Origin: an uncultured Bacilli bacterium | GTDB lineage: Bacteria > Bacillota_I > Bacilli_A > RF39 > UBA660 | Reading direction: 5' to 3' | Length of the DNA stretch: 5,801 bases | Assembly: GCA_944372725.1 (NCBI GenBank) | Contig: CALWAA010000160.1 | Location: 1-5,801, forward strand | Shown: positions 4,931 to 5,801 of the stretch, one piece after another | How positions within the stretch are numbered: the stretch's first letter is position 1 | Layout: each line of letters begins with the position of its first letter | Program-made: the position numbers and the translations under genes | The notes under the pieces: generated by a model | What the model was told of the DNA's origin: nothing | Seen by the model: the letters and a program-made list of their open reading frames with translations, nothing else | Databases searched by the model: none

Positions 4931-5699
4931 GGATTCGATGCTCAACCACAGCAAACTGCTCTCGATTTAGAGGGACTTGCCATAGTAGATTGCCATTCTC
5001 ATCTCCTTGAAAATAACCATTGTCTACGGCCCAATCTCTATCTTCCTTAGAATAAATAGAGCCATCTAACTTCCCAAGAGCAGTAATCATTTTACTATAA
5101 AGCTGGACTAACTGCTCATCGGTTAGATTATCAATATTCAATTCCATCTCATCCTTTACATCTTGTCTAAAATCATCCATAGTTTTCCCAAATTTAGGAA
5201 ACCAGTGTTCAACATCTGCATGACCGGAAGCAATGCCCCTACGATATCCTTCACTATGGCAAATTACAACGCCATCTTCAAGCGGGTCAAGATTATACAT
5301 CTCACACAGATAGACGGTTAATTCTACTGCTTCTTGATAAACCAGATTGAAATAGTTTTCATCTGTCAAATTGTCTTCACAAATTTCAAAAGAAATATGA
5401 GTATTGTTTGCATCATCTCCACAATGCCAACCACGCATATTCCAGGGCAGGGTTTGATAAGTAGCAATAGAACCATCTGCTAATTTACCAATAAAAGCAT
5501 GAACACAAGCGCCTACACCAGAACGATTCCAATGATTGTTATTCCTATTTTCGCCAAGTAAACCATCATCAGGGCCGACATAGCGTTTTAGGTTGGGATT
5601 GTTAGCTCCGGTACTATGCAGCATAATTCCTTTTGGTGTGATATATTTTTGGCGTTTATAACAATCATTCTCCGTCAGAATTAGTTTGTGTAGATTCAT
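4923..5699 (-). CDS. N-acetylmuramoyl-L-alanine amidase endolysin (Amidase_2) with SLH-like C-terminus
   Basis: The 258-aa protein should cleave the bond between muramic acid and L-alanine in peptidoglycan and act as the phage lysin. The catalytic domain spans about residues 20-185. It has GIMLHST with zinc-ligand H28, HWNRSGVGACVHAFIG (56-71), a WNMRGWHCG block (86-94), ISFEIC with E105 (102-107), and VICHSEGYRRGIASGHADVEHWF (146-167). In the last block H148 and D162 or H160 are the likely remaining zinc ligands. The C-terminus (187-258) has a short helical linker and then DWAVDNGYFQGDENGNLLW (222-240) and NREQFAVVEHRI, which resembles one S-layer-homology-type repeat and may bind the cell wall. 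There is no signal peptide, so it probably needs a holin for release. The ATG at 5699 has a modest AGAAGG upstream and overlaps the upstream gene by 35 nt. Confidence 0.92.
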   Translation of the reverse strand: MNLHKLILTENDCYKRQKYITPKGIMLHSTGANNPNLKRYVGPDDGLLGENRNNNHWNRSGVGACVHAFIGKLADGSIATYQTLPWNMRGWHCGDDANNTHISFEICEDNLTDENYFNLVYQEAVELTVYLCEMYNLDPLEDGVVICHSEGYRRGIASGHADVEHWFPKFGKTMDDFRQDVKDEMELNIDNLTDEQLVQLYSKMITALGKLDGSIYSKEDRDWAVDNGYFQGDENGNLLWQVPLNREQFAVVEHRIHG

Positions 5700-5801
5700 T
5701 TTTTACCTTCTTTGCCTTAACCCAATCAATAACTTCAACCAGCTTATCAAAACCAAACATTGCCGCATAAGCAACAACAAAACCAGCTACGATAATCGCA
5801 A
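5665..5801 (-). CDS. C-terminal end of a small membrane protein, possible holin (partial, enters from right edge)
   Basis: An open frame enters from the right edge and ends at TGA 5667-5665. It encodes 44 visible residues: a hydrophobic stretch (AIIVAGFVVAYAAMFGF), an amphipathic segment (DKLVEVIDWVKAKKVK), and a short polar tail (NESTQTNSDGE). A membrane helix followed by a charged cytoplasmic-type tail, directly before and overlapping the endolysin start by 35 nt, is the usual position and appearance of a phage holin. Its start and full length lie outside the window. The overlap suggests translational coupling with the endolysin. Another kind of small virion or membrane protein is possible. 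Confidence 0.55.
   Translation of the reverse strand, partial: AIIVAGFVVAYAAMFGFDKLVEVIDWVKAKKVKNESTQTNSDGE

Noticed and set aside
4931..4954. Upstream in-frame TTG extending the holin-like protein by eight residues, as in a dual-start holin.
   Set aside because: No ribosome-binding site supports the TTG, and the ATG at 4930 gives the usual short overlap with the endolysin stop.
1..5801. CRISPR arrays, tRNA genes, insertion sequences or attachment sites.
   Set aside because: No regularly spaced repeats, cloverleaf-like sequences, transposase motifs or terminal repeats were seen on either strand.

Overview
This 5.8-kb window looks like part of a tailed-phage (or prophage) genome infecting a low-GC Firmicutes host. 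The DNA is AT-rich, genes are tightly packed with 4-59 nt overlaps, and Shine-Dalgarno sites are strong (AAAGGAGG, AAGGAGG). The gene set is phage-like: amidase endolysin, small membrane proteins, a RecJ-like DHH nuclease, a small cytosine-methyltransferase-like protein and a phage DNA polymerase III alpha chain. The exact host and phage cannot be named from sequence alone. Every gene I can support is on the minus strand, so transcription runs from high to low coordinates.

Layout in transcription order. (1) Lysis block, 5801-4607: the C-terminal end of a small membrane protein, an Amidase_2 endolysin with an SLH-like tail, and a two-helix holin-like membrane protein. All three overlap and are probably translationally coupled. 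(2) Junction, 4606-4544: only 63 nt, yet it holds a perfect-consensus promoter (TTGACA-N17-TATAAT) interwoven with an 18-bp inverted repeat. One arm of the repeat contains the ribosome-binding site of the next gene; the other contains its complement and lies inside the promoter spacer. (3) DNA-metabolism and hypothetical block, 4543-806: a 255-aa protein with SH3/KOW-like segments, a RecJ-like DHH exonuclease with an acidic Phe-ended tail, a 148-aa membrane-anchored coiled-coil protein, a 104-aa unknown, and a 207-aa C5-methyltransferase-like protein. (4) Intergenic region, 805-630: a ten-residue mini-ORF with a very strong Shine-Dalgarno, then a second near-consensus promoter (TTGACA-N17-TATACT) with an imperfect palindrome over its -10. 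(5) The first 209 residues of a DNA polymerase III alpha chain (PHP domain), starting at TTG and running off the left edge.

The two promoters suggest that the replication genes are transcribed independently of the lysis genes just upstream. RNA initiated at the 4575-4603 promoter would lack the left hairpin arm and so have an open ribosome-binding site. Read-through RNA from the lysis genes would carry the whole hairpin and be terminated or translationally silenced there. That is the most interesting non-coding structure in the window. I did not find a clearly unprecedented multi-gene system; the remaining findings are regulatory details, divergent motifs and unassigned small proteins.
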